Of a stretch of 6,647 nucleotides of DNA, positions 6,333-6,647 are shown in pieces. Made by a program: the position numbers and the translations under genes. The stretch covers positions 1-6,647 of the forward strand of contig JAISAA010000123.1 of NCBI GenBank assembly GCA_031266955.1, written 5' to 3'. Each line of letters opens with the position of its first letter. The first letter of the stretch is position 1. This DNA is from Oscillospiraceae bacterium. GTDB taxonomy: Bacteria > Bacillota > Clostridia > Oscillospirales > Oscillospiraceae. Below the pieces are notes generated by a model. It saw only the letters and a list, made by a program, of their open reading frames with translations, had not been told where the DNA came from and ran no database searches.

Positions 6333-6647
6333 TCACCAAGAATGAGTTTTTCTCAATTCCGCCTCCGTTATTAGGAACATTGACATGAAATTGCTTGTAA
6401 ACGAACCGGCGTATTGCGGGTCGAAGCCGTACACAATGTCGTCTATCTCCACCATCGCCCAGCTGTGCGCGCCCATCGATCCGTTGTTAGGGTTCAGGCG
6501 CAGCCCCGATACGCAGTAGGCGTTATATCCGAGCCTTTTTATCAAAACGCTCTCGAGCGCCGCGAAGTGCTCGCACTCGCCTTTTCTGTTTTTCGCGGCG
6601 TGCAGCGCGAGCTCGGCCGTTTTCTCCGGCGTGAAGCCGTTTGGCAA
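6333..6647 (-). CDS. Transglutaminase-like (papain-fold) domain protein, C-terminal part
   Basis: The last 104 residues of a gene that runs off the right edge; the open frame continues to the final base, so the first visible codon (TTG, Leu) need not be a start. The visible part holds a transglutaminase-like core with an apparent catalytic triad: C25 in KGECEHFAALESVLIKRLG, H61 in GAHSWAMVEID, and D76 in YGFDPQYA, with the Cys helix, His strand and Asp strand in the normal order and spacing. In bacteria this fold covers peptidases and amide-forming enzymes, often extracytoplasmic and acting on peptides or wall components. The N-terminus is missing, so a signal peptide or extra domains cannot be judged. 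It lies 15 bp upstream of the SLH gene on the same strand, so the two are probably co-transcribed. The substrate is unknown. Confidence 0.88.
   Translation of the reverse strand: MPNGFTPEKTAELALHAAKNRKGECEHFAALESVLIKRLGYNAYCVSGLRLNPNNGSMGAHSWAMVEIDDIVYGFDPQYAGSFTSNFMSMFLITEAELRKTHSW

Larger units (their letters stand above)
591..6647 (-). other. Probable cell-envelope operon: transglutaminase-like, SLH, lipoprotein, dltB, dltC, dltD, dltX, VanW
   Basis: Eight genes lie head to tail on the minus strand. Junctions in order of transcription are 15 bp, 34 bp, 3 bp, 18 bp, a 4-bp overlap, a 38-bp overlap and 29 bp (or a TAATG overlap if the longer VanW start is used). I found no stem-loop or convincing promoter in these short gaps, so the promoter probably lies beyond the right edge. 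All products are membrane, wall or exported proteins except the carrier DltC. No terminator is visible after the VanW gene, which stops 8 bp from the convergent kinase stop. Confidence 0.7.

Overview
The window comes from a GC-rich, Gram-positive-type bacterium, most likely an uncultured member of the Clostridia (Oscillospiraceae-like). This rests on a teichoic-acid D-alanylation (dlt) set, a VanW-family envelope protein, an S-layer-homology (SLH) protein and a Pro/Glu-linker lipoprotein occurring together. The frequent use of ATA for isoleucine despite the high GC also fits. The lineage is inferred from gene content, not from a marker gene.

Layout: the left end (1-582, + strand) is the C-terminal part of a hybrid sensor histidine kinase: the end of the ATPase domain followed by a receiver domain. 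Everything else is on the minus strand, tightly packed and reading right to left. The order is a transglutaminase-like protein (cut by the right edge), a secreted SLH protein, a lipoprotein, dltB, dltC, dltD, a 52-residue microprotein recognised here as DltX, and a VanW/G5-type membrane-anchored protein. Intergenic gaps are 3 to 34 bp, dltC/dltD overlap by 4 bp and dltD/dltX by 38 bp, so this is probably one transcription unit. It converges on the kinase gene with only 8 bp between the stop codons. No stretch over 300 bp lacks a gene, and I saw no RNA gene, mobile element or convincing terminator.

How the genes work together: DltC carries D-alanine as a phosphopantetheine thioester. The MBOAT protein DltB takes it across the membrane. 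The DltX C-terminal hexapeptide, with its tyrosine, is the expected acyl shuttle, and DltD is the extracytoplasmic serine transferase that loads the wall polymer. dltA, the ligase that charges DltC, is absent from the window. The flanking lipoprotein, SLH, VanW and transglutaminase-like genes are all predicted to act at the cell surface, so the whole unit looks like a cell-envelope operon. The main discovery is the dltX gene, which is easily missed: it is tiny, overlaps dltD, and lies at the 3' end of the dlt block instead of in front of dltA.
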